From Apium graveolens (lineage: Eukaryota > Streptophyta > Magnoliopsida > Apiales > Apiaceae), in contig NW_027417593.1 of the NCBI RefSeq assembly GCF_009905375.1, positions 21,445 through 85,444 on the forward strand: DNA of 64,000 bases, given 5' to 3'. The notes beneath the pieces were generated by a model, which was not told the origin of the DNA, made no database searches, and was given only the letters and a program-made list of their open reading frames with translations. This document shows, piece after piece, positions 46,144-60,700 of the stretch. Position 1 is the first letter of the stretch. The number at the start of each line of letters is the position of its first letter. The position numbers were made by a program, and so were the translations under genes.

Positions 46144-46947
46144 TCATCTACTTTGACTATGACCTCTACCCATTCCAGAGCTTCCTCGATCATCTTTTCC
46201 ATCATCCTTCCCTTTTAGTGTCTTGTCAGTCTTACATTTGGACTTAATTACTTTCTCCCCCTTTTTGGCATCAGCAGGTAATAGAAGAGAGACAAGCAAT
46301 TCCACTGAAGATTGGATTTCATTAAGTTGTGATTGTTGAGAAGCTTGATTTTTTAGAATATCACCAATCTGAGCTTGTTGATGATCTTGAGTCTTCTCAA
46401 TAGAAGCAATCCTGTCAAAGGTAGGTTGGAAGAACTTTTTCTTATCAATTTTCCAAACTTCTCCTTGCTTAATAAATTCTTCCTGAATCTTGTGTAGCTC
46501 TGCACGAGTAGTTGAATGAAGACCTTGTAGATGTTTAGTACTCAATGCAGTGACTCTAAGCTGGGTTTTGAAATCATCAGAATTTAACATTTCATCAGCT
46601 TTAGTCAAGTGCTCAGCAAGATGAATATCATTTGGAACACATGAAACTGAGTTCCATTCCTTAGTCCACTCCCGTCCTGCAGGAGTTTCACTCCAAGGCA
46701 CTGGTGCTTCTCGGGTAACAAACTTTTTAATAAGTTCAGACTTAAGAATAGTTTGTTGAGGAGCATGTCCTGAAGGACCTGCTGCATCAGCATCTGCAGT
46801 TGGAGCAGCATCACCAGTATCTCCAGTATTTGCAGCATCAGAACTTAAAGAATCAGTATCTTCTGATAAGACAACAGTGTGTTTAGCAATGGAGGCTTCA
46901 GCATCCTCTAATTGCTGATATGGTTCTAAGTTCTGATCAACATCCAT
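46144..46947 (-). pseudogene. SIRE post-pol frame, middle segment (267 codons)
   Basis: Starts MDVDQNLEPYQQLEDAEAS. Ala/Asp-rich N-terminus, then a segment with VPWSETPAGREWTKEWNSV, a coiled coil (IEKTQDHQQAQIGDIL) and a Lys-rich end. Continuous in frame with the 44809 segment apart from stops; a frame change separates it from 47564-47073. Confidence 0.65.
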
Positions 46948-47072
46948 ATCTTGATGCTCACCTAAAGTCTGATCATCAGCATCATGATGCAGAGAAGGTG
47001 TTGTAGATAACTCTGGAGTTTGAACAGCATCAGTAACATGTGTTGTTGAAGGATTAGTTGTTGTTGGAGCTT

Positions 47073-48000
47073 CTAAAGAATTACTTCAGGAACAACCAAG
47101 TTTTGAACATCAATATCAGCACTTGTGCCTGGAGCAACAGAAGACACAGATGGTGTGTTAGCCTTTTCAGAAACAGCTTCCTTAGATGGAGTTGATGGAG
47201 AAGAAATGACTGTAGCAAATTCCTTGTCTTGTGAGATCAGAGATTCCTGATCCCCTTCCTTAGCTGCTTCCTCTTCATCATCTGAAATTGGCCTTTTTGC
47301 CCTCTGTTTCTTGTATCTCTTTGTTGATTTGGATTCCTTGGGAGTTTCAGGAACTGTCATTCTTCTAAGCCTTTTGAGAAGCCTAGATCCCCCAATTCCA
47401 GAATCCTTCTGAGAAGTCTCTTTCTCAGCTTCACCTACAACAGGTTCTGAAGAAGGAACCTGGTCCTCAGTATCAGATTCATCTCTCAAGGCAATCCTCC
47501 TTCTCTTTTGAGGTGTTTGAGGAACAGTCTTTGTCCTCTTTGGCTTGGAGGATGAAGGCTTCACAGTAGGTGCTGATGATGAGGGTTGAACAGTCTGAAC
47601 ATCAGGAAAAAATGCAGTGTACTTAACAGGGTCATAGGTGATTAAGGCTTGTTTGACAGATAAAGGTATTAAGGGGTCTTAACACAGCCTTCTTATTATC
47701 AGTAGATAATAAGTCAGTGAAAGTCTTTTAGCAATTCTGAAGGATGGAATTAAATCACCAAAATTTTGGGGCTGATTACAACAGAACTTATAAATAAGCT
47801 GACAAAATCTGGCAAAATATACAGTATTGCGATCTTCTGTCATCCTATCCCCAATAAAACCTAAGACAGCACTTGCATAATCAAAATCAGTTTGATTTAT
47901 AAGAGCATACCCGATTTGTTGGCTGAATATGGGAATTGCATCGAAATTTGAGCATTTATTGGCGAAAGCCTTGGTAATGCAGTCAAAGAAGAAACTCCAT
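47073..48000 (-). pseudogene. SIRE post-pol frame, segment beside the gypsy insertion
   Basis: From the gypsy junction the frame gives WSFFFDCITKAFANKCSNF and QQIGYALINQTDFDYASAVL, then a stop at 47679-47681. In the same frame a basic, Ser-rich region follows (47564-47073, RRRIALRDESDTEDQVPSS). Amino-acid sequence on the other side of the gypsy (62058-62180) joins to it. Confidence 0.7.
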
Positions 48001-51000
48001 TGTAACACCCCAAATCCGGGGTCGGGGATCCGGGTTGTCACGAGTTCCATTTCCCTTAATAACACCCATCTTAATAAATAATCAACTACTCTGTACTGTG
48101 ACCCCACAAAAACACACACCACAAGTTATAGTCTCAGAGATGAATATCCAAAAATAATCACAAGTCGTTTTATTCCACAATTATATGCCAATACACCTTA
48201 AACAGGTTTCTGAATAAATTTACATTTCTTTGCCATTATTACAATTCATAATATACATAATCTGATACATCAAAAGTTGAAAGCCTAGCCTATTGGTAGT
48301 TCCTACCTCAGCTACAGCGACATCAACGCCTATAGGAAGCTGCGGAACGTTTCCTATCCGCTCGCGAATTGGGAGCTTGGTCCTGTTCATCTTGTCTATC
48401 TGATGTTGTGTGATGAAAGAAGAAAGCAAGGGTGAGCAGCAAGCCCACCAAAATAATATGTATAATGATTAACAATATATGAGCCTTCTCATAGTACTCA
48501 TGAAGGTCTTGGTCAAAAGAAATGAACCAAGATATCTTAATGCGATGAAGTCGCAAAATATTCAGTATATATATACATATATACTTTTCAAAATATTGAA
48601 GTCCTCTTCCATGCATAATACACACAGAGTTCCAGTGTATAACTGTATAAAAATATCGTTGCAAGGTGATCTCATATATCTAACCTTGTCTCAAATTTTT
48701 CTGAAAATCTTTGTCATGCATAAGATAATCATTTACTAGATATAAGTTTAAAAGATGAAGTTACAAGATACTCCAATATACTTATATCTTTTCCAAATAC
48801 TACTTGAACTACCACCATTCAAGTTATAATTAGTTTCCAAAGTTCATCACATAGATGAGACTACAAGACCAGATTTGAATAGATTAAATCTTTAAAATAT
48901 CATCAAAATAAAATGAAGTTACGAGATACTTCATTTGATGCAAACATCATTTTGAAAACTTGACCCTGCCAACACTCAACAATCGCCCAACCGTAGCCTT
49001 TCTATCGAAGTGCTCTGGGTAGTGTTGCAGAAATATCCAATTGGATGATGAACTCATTACGGGAGTTTGCCGCGCCAGGAAGACCACTTACGATGATCAG
49101 TCGTAGTAGTGCAACCCCACCATTTTCTACATGTAGAGGAGAACCTGTCGGATTTACTTGTCAACCGAACACTGAACTCCTAAGGAATGGACCGCCTTAG
49201 CGGAACTTCCAGGCCATTTGGGCCAATATAATAAGGCTGGGCCGGCGCCACTCGACCACTTACGCCACTCCTAGTTCAGATGAAATCCATGACTCTGAAA
49301 CGTAAAGCTCGTTCCCCCTTTCCCCAAGTAGAAACTTGTTGATACGGCTCCACCAAGAAGTCGTATCTAGTTGGAAAGGAAAACTCACCGATATTTCCCA
49401 GGCGATGCCTGTTAATGGATTAACTTGTTCCAAGAATTTTACTTCCCGAGTGTTGGGTAAGTAATCAATTCATTTATCAAAACAGCAACCTTGTTGCGAA
49501 TATAAAACACACCACAGAGCCGGATCCCTCAGGTTTTGAGCGAGTATTTAAATCCCCTTCGAAAGGAGGATCTTAAATATAAAAATGAGTTTTGGGATCC
49601 GCTCTAACTTTTAAAAATCATTTTGAAGACTCAAAACATTTTTAAGAATGTTTGGAGTGATGCTGATTTAACAAGGTAAATCAGTCCCAATATTAGAAAA
49701 TATCTGAATATTATTATTTAAATAATATTCCCATAAAGAATAATCTTTATAAAAATAATTGAAGTAGAAGTTTTAAAACTTATACTTGAAATGAATATTA
49801 AATAACCAAAGATATACCTATACGAAAGTACTATCTTTATTTGAATAATCAAAAGTGAGTTTGATTATCGACACCTTATTCTTTAATAAAATAAAGAATA
49901 TATCTCAGCAAATAATCGGAGTCATAGATCCTCAAATGAATATTCAAATAATATTCAATAAATAAAATAAGCTGAGTCATAAGCCCTCGAATGAATATTC
50001 GAAATAATATTCAATAAATAAATAAAGGAGTCATACATCCTCAATGAATATCCAAAATAATAAATAATATATAAAGGAGTCATAAGTCCTCGAATGAATA
50101 TTCAAGATAATATTCATTAATAAAATCAAGTTATCGAATAAACCTTATTCGATTAATAGTTTTGAAAACTATAAACATATATATATATATATAAATATAT
50201 ATATATAAAATCTACTCGGGATCCTCGACTCCCGGTTTTAGAAAATTTTCACCTTTGGGTCCCTATACTAAGGGTATATGCAAATTACTGCTATTCTCTA
50301 GCATAGGTATTATCAACTGAACCAACAGATATTTGGCAAGAATACGAAACAGGCATGCATATATATACCATATCAGCATGCTTCAATATATCGCAACATT
50401 TGCTAATTAACCAACATGCATCTATCGCAAGATAATGCATATACATATATACATCACAACAACAGTATAACGGATAGAAAACTTGCCTGAGCGACTTGGG
50501 GTAAAAAAGCTCGGAACGAGTCTGGTAACCTATAAACAACAAGTAAGTTGGAATTAAACCAAAGTCACTTGTAAATCTATACTTTAACTAACTTAGACTC
50601 TAACGCTTGTTTTGCGCTTACTGATTTGCTTAAGTCACTCGGGTACCCTCGGCTCCACCATTTTTAATAATTTAACCTTTACGAGTTTTAAGGCGATTCC
50701 TTCGCGAGTGTCTTACCAACTGCCTAACACACTTACCATAAATGTTTCATACATTAATTAACCCTTTTTGGTCTTTAACCTATGTTTCAAAGTAAGCGAG
50801 GGGAAAAGTTTCGTTCGCGAAACGCCGTTACTTGAAACGGTCGTTTCTCCTAAACCGTACATCGGAATCAAACGAACTACATATCAAAACGAAGCTCGTA
50901 ACAACTATCTAAACATGGCAATGGTCAAATCTAGCAGGGTGTTCTCGGGTCCAAATGTTATGAACAAAAGCAGTCTAAAGTAAATCGGACATTACGACGG

Positions 51001-52234
51001 CTATGTTTACGCGATTACCAATGTTTAAACTACTCCAATTAACCACCAACCAACTCATAACCATCAATACAACAAAACTTACCTAAACCATACCACATCA
51101 GTCCATAATCTCCAAGGTTTTCAACTCAAACAACCACAATCAAGACCTATGAACTATAATCAAGCTTCAATTACCAAAACACTTCCAAATCAAACCAAAC
51201 TACTAATAATCACAATCCATGCTTCTCATTTCACAAAACCAACCATTAAGCTTACTAACAAATAAAGTAAAGGCTAGGGTTTGAAGTTTATACCTTCCTT
51301 GGGAGGTGTTAAGTTGCTAGGAAGCCTTAGGGAGCCTCCTACAAGCTTGATCTTTCCAAAGAAATCAAGAACACAAAGTTAGGCTTTGAAGTTTCTAAAA
51401 GTCCGATTTAAAGAACTGTAAAAATGAGGGTCTTACCATGATTATTTGGACGAGACTTGTGAACAAGAGTTGTAGGCCATCTCAATACCTTTCCAATGAG
51501 CTATAGAACACAATATTTGAGTGAGAAATGAAGGAGATACAGCAGTTTTAGTGTGCTGGTTCTGTTTTGGCCGAGAGCATGAAGAACAATGCCTTGGTTT
51601 CTTTTTGATTTTGATGAAAAATGATTTGCTTGGCTTGGTTGGTTTGATTTTTGTGTTTGTTTTAGTAAATTACCTAGTTGCCCTTGATTTTGTGTGGTTA
51701 AAAAGCCACCACATCTCCTTCCTTCCCATGTCATGCTTGTGTCATCCTCATGATGTCATCCTCCCCTCCTTGTCCTCTTCTCATTGGTTGGGTGACATCA
51801 TCCTCTCTAATCCCTTTGATTAACTTCCTAATTTTGCCTAATGACCGCTGATCTGTTATAGTTCGCTTAACTTTCGTTTTCGTTTATCGTTTGAGGGATC
51901 ATACCCGGGATCTTATTACTTAGGTTCCCTTAACCTTTCTCAATACATTATATTCCTTTTTATGATCCTCTATTATAATCCTTTAATTTAAATCCTTTTA
52001 TCCTGTTACCTTATACTCAATTCTTTCCGTATCTATTGGATTTCCGGGAAAAATCAAAGTGTTCGGATTTGGATTCTGACGATCTTTACATACACTTATA
52101 TCCCATATAAAGTACTAATAAAATCTCAGAATATCCATATCAGAACCCCTACATAGTGTGGCATGAAAAGTTTTCTCATTCAGCAAAAACACTATTCACA
52201 AGGGTTCAAAAAGTTCAAAATTGGGGTTATTACA
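48001..52234 (-). repeat. 3' LTR of the gypsy element
   Basis: Very long LTR without a recognised gene. A frame of about 113 codons at 48323-48664 (-) with a hydrophobic segment is repeated in the other LTR, as expected for LTR copies. A (TA)n lies near 50170-50210. Confidence 0.92.
49919..50125. repeat. About 54-bp tandem repeat inside the gypsy LTR
   Basis: Four units with the marker GAGTCATA at 49919, 49974, 50028 and 50077, each followed by CCTC-AATGAATATTC. The right LTR has the same array near 59721-59930, with small length differences. Confidence 0.75.
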
Positions 52235-52247
52235 GTCTCCCCTCCTT
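52235..52247 (-). other. Polypurine tract of the gypsy element
   Basis: The minus strand reads AAGGAGGGGAGAC directly before the 3' LTR (TGTAATAACC). Confidence 0.75.
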
Positions 52248-52489
52248 AAAAGGATTCCGTCCCGGAATCAGATAGAAAAGTTGGGGATGCTTTCTAGCAT
52301 TGTGCCTTCTAACTCTCTAGTCAATTTCCCACATTATGGTTCTACCACCAAACTCTGACTAGTTTGATAACCCTTCTCCTAAGCACTTGTCCCTTTTCGA
52401 TCTATAACCCTTTCTGGTTGCTCCTATAGGTTATGTCTGGTCGCATGCCTATGCGCTCATATGCCCCTATTTATCTGGCATCCGAATTA

Positions 52490-52985
52490 CATTTTCTTAA
52501 CATTGATACGTGGAACATTATGAACTTGCTACATATTCGGGGGTAGGGCTAGCTCATATGCTATCTTCCCAATATGTCTTAATATATCCAAGGGTCCAAC
52601 AATTCGTGGACTTAGCTTCCCTTTCTTTCCGAACCTCATCCTTCCTTTCCAAGGGAATACCTATAACAATACTAGGTCCCCCACTTCCTATTCCTTGTCC
52701 TTTCGTGTCAAATCAACATACTTCATGTTCCATCTTGGGCTACTACCAGCCGTCCTCTGATTAAAATCTATTATATCCTTGATCCTTTGGACTACTGCGG
52801 GTCCGAACATCTTGCGCTCTACAACTTCATCCTAACATAAGGGAGATCGACATTGTCTTCCCTCAAGGATCTCATAAGGCGATATCTCAATACTGACATG
52901 TGATCTATTATCGTAAGAAAACTCAATCCGTGTTAAGTGATCATTCCAAATTCTTTCAAGTCTATCGCATGGAATTTTATACAGC
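52490..52985 (-). pseudogene. gypsy integrase C-terminal part, decayed
   Basis: Minus-strand fragments read LERIWNDHLTRIEFSYDNR, ISPYEILEGRQCRSPLC and, after stops, GKLSPRIVGPLDILRHIG. They follow the well-known end of chromovirus integrase, with an expected chromodomain beyond, which I cannot make out. Confidence 0.75.
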
Positions 52986-55900
52986 TTCTAGCACTATAGC
53001 TTTGGCGTCTCAATACCCATTCTTTTCCAGTTCGTAATCGCTACTACCTTCCGTTCCTAATATTATACTGGTTATACTTTTGCTCGTTAGCGTTCTATAA
53101 CCTTTTAATAACCACGTCAACCTTAGTATCACGAATGTATTTCCATTCCGAATACTACCACAACTTTATTACTCCTTTTTCAGCTGTTTCTATTTCCCAA
53201 AGTTTGATCAATCATATAGAAGTAAATGAATTTGTTGAGAGATCACTATGATCATGAACACTTGTTATATCGCTTAGTTAGTACAGAAGGTGGCCAGCCT
53301 TTAGTACTTGACAAGCAATTTAAACAATAGATGGTATCCTACTAGGCTTCTATCACACAGATAGATAGTCATTCGGCAATACCTCCCCTTTCTGGAAGGG
53401 TTGTTCTTCTCAGCTTACATGAAATGAAAAGAAGAGAAAAGAACGAATTGAAGAGAATTGTATATATGAAAAATATACTGCCACAAAATATCTGGCTTGG
53501 AACCTACCTCTGAACTATAGAGGTTTGTCATAGGAGAACAAAACATATGTATTTATATCAGCATCAAGTATTATAGCATCGTATTTCCCATGCCTAAATA
53601 TTTCTATTCCGTCCATCATTCTATGGACCCATGCTCTTCCTCGAGCTTATACACAATCACCTTTGAAACTCCCTCGATATCGAAAATCGAATCTGGGATC
53701 TCATTCTAGACATCATCGTTACTAGAATTCTATGCTTGCACCGTAACCTTCCTCGTATAATAATATGACTCTCTATTGATAAGAAAGAATAAATATTCAA
53801 TAGGTAGATACTCTACTTAATTAGTCTATCAATGTTCTATCAATGATAACTTATACACTACCATGACCCGATTAGTGGTACTCAATCTCAACACCCATTC
53901 CAATACAACTCTCACGGTTGTAATCACTCATTACTCGCGGAATCATTACTGCATTACTATGGTCCACCACTGACCTACTGTCGTCATTCACCTTTCCATA
54001 AAATCTTAATATCTAACCATACGGAGTCCATACATGTCGTATCAAATCCTTCTAAGGAGGTAACATAATCACCATTCATGATTCATGAAGAACACTCCTG
54101 ATCCTGACATACATACATGACATGAAGCAGATAAAAGTGCAGAAGAGTTTCAATCAAAGCAACGATAGCAGGTTAATACCATTCTTAATCATACGCCTAA
54201 ATAGAAGACTTAACTCAAGGTTCATCTAGTCCTTTTTGAAACATGGTCCTGGCTTATCTCAAGATAGGACCTTCTAAGATAGATAGCCCGTTCATGGCGA
54301 TTACACGAATTAAACCTTTACCAACTACTATTACGGTTGGGTATTGCACAGTCATCAGGAGGAATGTCAATCTTCCAAACCATAATACAACCTTCACATT
54401 TTAACCATCATCACTGTATTCTTTTGGCACAAGCGCCTATAATTATCCTCTTACCTTTAAAGTGTCGGCCACCTCTTTAGCCTTTCCTGATAGTAAAATT
54501 TCCTTACAGTCAATGTCATTTTAACCACCTCCAAATAAATTTTCTACCTTATTTCAATCACAGCTTATGTGAAAATGCTTTCCTTAAAATCTGATGAGTA
54601 AAAAAAAATCACCATTTTTTTCCATAAGTTATTGCCTCAGTCTTTAGAGGTTAATCACTGTCATGACTGACTCTCAATCATAATTAGAACATCTTTTATC
54701 TTAAGTCCTAATTGCCCTGAACAATTTCGACCATTACTGGTTCGATCCATACTTTCTCGTGGTTTAACACGTGCCCCACTTGGCAACATTATAATTATGT
54801 CATATTTCCTTTATCAACATTTTTATTCTTGAGAATTTCGAATATTTCCTTTCTCCTTGTAAAACCTCTAAGGTTATCCTTTAATCGTTCCTCCTGTATT
54901 CCCTATATACAGGGCATATCAAAATACCACTTACTAATACTAGAACCATTGTCTATATACTTCTGAAGAATTTCTCCACTGATCCTTAAAGGTTATTATT
55001 ACCTTAATCCTTTCCAATTCATACTGTCAAAACTCATACTATCCCTATTAAGGGTGAAATTCCAACCTTTATGCATTCCCCGAGGATTCATTTTAAGTTA
55101 CCGATGTTCTATCCTTAATTCCACCTTTAAAAGGTACATGCATCCTTCCATGGATAAATCAAGTCATATATCCCTGATAAGGGTATCTATTCAATCATTC
55201 CCACCTCGATAGTATATGCCTAATTTCACAATAACATCTGTATTCAAATTGAGGTCAATCAATATGGCCTCCAAAAGATAAGAACGGTTATCCGCTTTTT
55301 CTTGCCTGATTCAGTAATGATAATAGGGATGTTCTAGAAGATGTTGTCGTGTTCAACGTGAACTTTTAGTTCTAACTACTCATTTACCTCTTTTATTTAT
55401 CTCAACAGTCATCTCAATGTTGGGATATCTTTCATACCTGGCGTCTCCCTTTCTGGGTATCAAGCCACCGGTCTTACACTTCACATTCTTGAAGGTCACT
55501 TCCTTCATCCAATTTTCCTAATTTCTTACTTCCTTGTCTCCTCAGTCTATCCGCGTCTCATTGTTTATCCTTCGAACTATCTCAATGTTTCCTCGAATCC
55601 TCCCAACTTAAAGGGGATAAAATATATGCATCTCTTATGCCTTCAACCGTCAACTTTAACTCATGGTGAATCACCCTCATCCTGACGATCATACTTTTCT
55701 ATTTCTATTAATATGAGTCTTTAGGGTTTCCTCATACCCAACTCCCTTATCATTCCTCAAACTCTTGCCTTTATATTCCTTTCCACTTCATTCCTTTTTA
55801 TTTTCCTTTCTCTTATCATTATTTCATGAACCAACACAACATAAGCATTGATTTCAAATATCCCGTCATTCTGGATTCGCGTTCAGAACGAATCTTAACA

Positions 55901-56100
55901 ACTTTTACAGCTTAGATTCATAATTCATCATACTCGTCTGCCTTTGTTCTGGCTCTAAAGCTTTTACACTATCTCCATAACCTTGGGAAGTACTTTCCTG
56001 AAAACAATTGACTGAACTTAAATCAGTTTATTATAATCTCTTGCTCCGTGCCTTCCTTGGCCTTTCACCAGCGGGTGGTCTCTCTTAGGAGGGTAAGTGA
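52986..56100. other. gypsy interior, unrecognised
   Basis: About 3.1 kb without a usable frame on either strand. By position it should hold protease, RT and the integrase core. I could not identify any motif with confidence, so it is either very decayed or foreign sequence. Confidence 0.4.
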
Positions 56101-56104
56101 CAAA

Positions 56105-56345
56105 AACAGTCTTTTGTGATTCGTCAATCATTCAGAATCTCAAATGATTCCTCTATTTCCTTTAGCCAGGCTCTTGCCTCGACTGGGTCAACCTGTTCCT
56201 TGGAACTCTGAGAGCTTAGAGACTTACAGGTCCTGAAAGAATTTCCTATCGCATTGTTTCCTCAAGGTGGTGGTTGGGGATAATAGTCTAAGTTCTGTCT
56301 AGACAGGTCCATGAATTGCCGTATAGGAGTACCGTCTCGGGTCTC
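56105..56345 (-). pseudogene. gypsy gag core fragment
   Basis: The minus strand reads GTPIRQFMDLSRQNLDYY and, further on, VDPVEARAWLKEIEESFEIL, the typical start of the chromovirus gag domain. It lies downstream of RNase H in element orientation, which is the wrong order. Confidence 0.6.
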
Positions 56346-56779
56346 CTTTCCTTACTCGACTTTCTGTTTCCTTAGTATGAAATGTTTCATCCTACTCCCC
56401 ATAATTGGGGTCATCTTTTAATTTAAAATCCTCATTTTCCACTCCATTATGTCATGGGTTCCTTCTATCTTGATGGCGACCTCCCTGACTATCACGTTCA
56501 GGGTTTGCTCTAAATCTTATTCCTCAAACTATGGCTCTCATCTAAGTTCTCATCCTTACGCTCTTGAACTTTCGGAACCCAAATTCTATAGGAATACCTC
56601 ATTATTCCCTTATCATCTTTCTCGGTATTAATCTCATATTTATTTGTTGGCTCTCTGCCTTCATTCATCACCTTTCTCTGGCACCGTATGCTCTTTTCCA
56701 ATAATTCGGTCTCTATTGCAATCTCAAACAGCTTTTCGGTACCGGCTCCGGTTACCTTCACTACTATTTCCAAAATCTC

Positions 56780-57395
56780 TTATAAACTCTCCCAAAGACA
56801 TTATCATCTTGAGGTCTCTCCTTTTTACTAAGGGCATCAGCCACCACAATTGGCTTTCCCCGAATGATAAAGAATCTCCCAATCATTATTCTTGATTAGC
56901 TCTAACTGCCTCATCTGGCATATGTTGAGGCTCCTTTCTACGTGAAAATGTACTAGAGCACTTATGCTTAGGTAATTCTCGCACTTCTCTCCATACAAGT
57001 AGTGCCTCCAATCTTTAGGGTAAACTATTGCCACGAGCCTAAGCTCATGGGAGGGGATATCGAATTTCATATATCTTAATTGTCTTGACGCGTAACGCGA
57101 TTACCTTGCTGTGCTGTATGAGAAGCACCCTAATTCCTTATGCGAAGCGTCACTACACTTCACAAAATCTCATTTTCCATCCGGCAACGCCAACATAGGG
57201 AACGTCACCAACCTTTGCTTCGGTTCTTAAAAGTTGTTCTCGCATTTCTCTGTCCATTCGAACTTCTCAGTCTTACGAGTAAGCCGCGTTAAAGGGGCTA
57301 CTATCTTTACAAACTTGAACGAACCTCCGGTAGTGACCGGCCAATCCTACCTCTGGAGTTGCCCTAACCATGGTCATCAATTCATCAATGGTCCT
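56780..57395 (-). pseudogene. gypsy reverse transcriptase end and RNase H
   Basis: Fragments on the minus strand: VGLAGHYRRFVQVCKD (end of the RT palm/connection), HELRLVAIVYPKDWRHYLYG, MRQLELIKNNDWEILYHSGK and ADALSKKERPQDDNVFG. This is chromovirus RNase H text with several frame changes. The RT catalytic part is absent. Confidence 0.85.
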
Positions 57396-57404
57396 TTATT
57401 CATT

Positions 57405-57740
57405 CTTGTCAGGATCCTCCACGAGATCCTCCTCAGCAACAATCCCATCTAGGACAACATCCTCAACCGCTACATCCTCAATATCAACATCATCCGGTCC
57501 TGCATTAGGACACTCTATCGGATCCACAATCCGATCTCCAATTAGTAATAAAACATCATCGCGCTGTTGCTCCTCAACCTCAGGGTTCGGAGTCCCGCTA
57601 CTCTATACGATAACGAACTACGCTTCTATCGCTACATTTATAAGGGTTCCCATAAGGGTTTTAACTGTCAGTACTATGTTAGGTAGTCCGACTATGAACT
57701 TGGCAAGATTTCTTATTATCTTAGTGAACTTATTATCTTA
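57405..57740 (-). pseudogene. gypsy gag N-terminal fragment
   Basis: Close to the primer site, the minus strand encodes an acidic stretch (GDRIVDPIECPNAGPDDVD, then VEDVVLDGIVAEEDLVEDP). It runs directly into RT-end sequence at about 57400, so gag core, protease and most of RT are missing at this point. Confidence 0.6.
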
Positions 57741-57773
57741 ACGTCCCATCATCTCTGAGGTTTATAACGCTTA

Positions 57774-57785
57774 GCTCTGATACCA
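57774..57785 (-). other. Primer binding site of the gypsy element (initiator tRNA-Met)
   Basis: The minus strand reads TGGTATCAGAGC, four bases inside the 5' LTR. Confidence 0.85.
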
Positions 57786-57789
57786 TTTC

Positions 57790-60700
57790 TGTAACACCCC
57801 CAAATCCGGGGTCGGGGATCCGGGTTGTCACGAGTTCCATTTCCCTAATAACACCCACTCTTAATAAATAATCAACTACTCTGTACTGTGACCCCACAAT
57901 AAACACACACACCACAGTTATAGTCTCAGAGATGAATATCCAAAAATAATCACAAGTCGGTTTTATTCCACAATTATATGCCAATACACCTTAAACAGGT
58001 TTCTGAATAAATTTACATTTCTTTGCCATTATTACAATTCATAAATATACATAATCTGATACATCAAAAGTTGAAAGCCTAAGCCTATTGGGTAGTTCCT
58101 ACCTCAGCTACAGCGACATCAACGCCTATAGGAAGCTGCGGAACGTTTCCTATCCGCTCGCGAATTGGGAGCTTGGTCCTGTTCATCTTGTCTATCTGAT
58201 GTTGTGTGATGAAAGAAGAAAGCAAGGGTGAGCAGTAAGCCCACCAAAATAATATGTATAATGATTAACAATATATGAGCCTTCTCATAGTACTCATGAA
58301 GGTCTTGGTCAAAAGAAATTAACCAAGATGATATCTTAATGCGATGAAGTCGCAAAATATTCAGTATATATATACATATATACTTTTCAAATATTGAAAG
58401 TCCTCTTCCATGCATAATACACACAGAGTTCCAGTGTATAACTGTATAAAAATATCGTTGCAAGGTGATCTCATATATCTAACCTTGTCTCAACATTTTT
58501 CTGAAAATCTTTGTCATGCATAAGATAATCATTTACTAGATATAAGTTTAAAAGATGAAGTTACAAGATACTCCAATATACTTATATCTTTTCCAAATAC
58601 TACTTGAACTACCACCATTCAAGTTATAATTAGTTTCCAAAGTTCATCACATAGATGAGACTACAAGACCAGATTTGAATAGATTAAATCTTTAAAATAT
58701 CATCAAAATAAAATGAAGTTACGAGATACTTCATTTGATGCAAACATCATTTTGAAAACTTGACCCTGCCAACACTCAACAATCGCCCAACCGTAGCCTT
58801 TCTATCGAAGTGCTCTGGGTAGTGTTGCAGAAATATCCAATTGGATGATGAACTCATTACGGGAGTTTGCCGCGCCAGGAAGACCACTTACGATGATCAG
58901 TCGTAGTAGTGCAACCCCACCATTTTCTACATGTAGAGGAGAACCTGTCGGATTTACTTGTCAACCGAACACTGAACTCCTAAGGAATGGACCGCCTTAG
59001 CGGAACTTCCAGGCCATTTGGGCCAATATAATAAGGCTGGGCCGGCGCCACTCGACTACTTACGCCACTCCTAGTTCAGATGAAATCCATGACTCTGAAA
59101 CGTAAAGCTCGTTCCCCCTTTCCCCAAGTAGAAACTTGTTGATACGGCTCCACCAAGAAGTCGTATCTAGTTGGAAAGGAAAACTCACCGATATTTCCCA
59201 GGCGATGCCTGTTAATGGATTAACTTGTTCCAAGAATTTTACTTCCCGAGTGTTGGGTAAGTAATCAATTCATTTATCAAAACAGCAACCTTGTTGCGAA
59301 TATAAAACACACCACAGAGCCGGATCCCTCAGGTTTTGAGAGAGTATTTAAATCCCCTTCGAAAGGAGGATCTTAAATATAAAAATGAGTTTTGGGATCT
59401 GCTCTAACTTTTAAAAATCATTTTGAAGACTCACAAAACATTTTAAGAATGTTTGGAGTGATGCTGATTTAACAAGGTAAATCAGTCCCAATATATTAGA
59501 AAATATCTGAATATTATTATTTAAATAATATTCCCATAAAGAATAATCTTTATAAAAATAATTGAAGTAGAAGTTTTAAAACTATACTTGAAATGAATAT
59601 TAAATAACCAAAGATATACCTATACGAAAGTACTATCTTTATTTGAATAATCAAAAGTGAGTTTGATTATCGACACCTTATTCTTTAATAAAATAAAGAA
59701 TATATCTCAGCAAATAATCGGAGTCATAGATCCTCAAATGAATATTCAAATAATATTCAATAAATAAATAAGCTGAGTCATAAGCCCTCGAATGAATATT
59801 CGAAATAATATTCAATAAATAAAATAAAGGAGTCATACATCCTCAAATGAATATCCAAGTAATATTCAATAAATAATATAAAGGAGTCATAAGTCCTCGA
59901 ATGAATATTCAAGATAATATTCATTAATAAAATCAAGTTATCGAATAAACCTTATTCGATTAATAGTTTTGAAAACTATAAACATATATATATATATAAA
60001 TATATATATATATAAATCTACTCGGGATCCTCGACTCCCGGTTTTAGAAAATGTTTCACCTTTGGGTCCCTATACTAAGGGTATATGCAAATTACTGCTA
60101 TTCTCTAGCATAGGTATTATCAACTGAACCAACAGATATATTTGGCAAGAATACGAAATAGGCATGCATATATATACCATATCAGCATGCTTCAATATAT
60201 CGCAACATTTGCTAATTAACCAACATGCATCTATCGCAAGATAATGCATATACATATATACATCACAACAACAGTATAACGGATAGAAAACTTGCCTGAG
60301 CGACTGGGGTGAAAAAAAAGCTCGGAACGAGTCTGGTAACCTATAAACAACAAGTAAGTTGGAATTAAACCAAAGTCACTTGTAAATCTATACTTTAACT
60401 AACTTAAACTCTAACGCTTGTTTTGCGCTTACTGATTTGCTTAAGTCACTCGGGTACCCTCGGCTCCACCATTTTTAATAATTTAACCTTTACGAGTTTT
60501 AAGGCGATTCCTTCGCGAGTGTCTTACCAACTGCCTAACACACTTACCATAAATGTTTCATACATTAATTAACCCTTTTTGGTCTTTAACCTATGTTTCA
60601 AAGTAAAGCGAGGGGAAAAGTTTCGTTCGCGAAACGTCGTTACTTGAAACGGTCGTTTCTCCTAAACCGTACATCGGAATCAAACAAACTACATATCAAA

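Noticed and set aside
48323..48664. Frame of about 113 codons with a hydrophobic helix, also at 58119-58463
   Set aside because: It is present twice only because both LTRs are copies of each other. It lies inside an LTR and differs by frame-changing indels at its edges.
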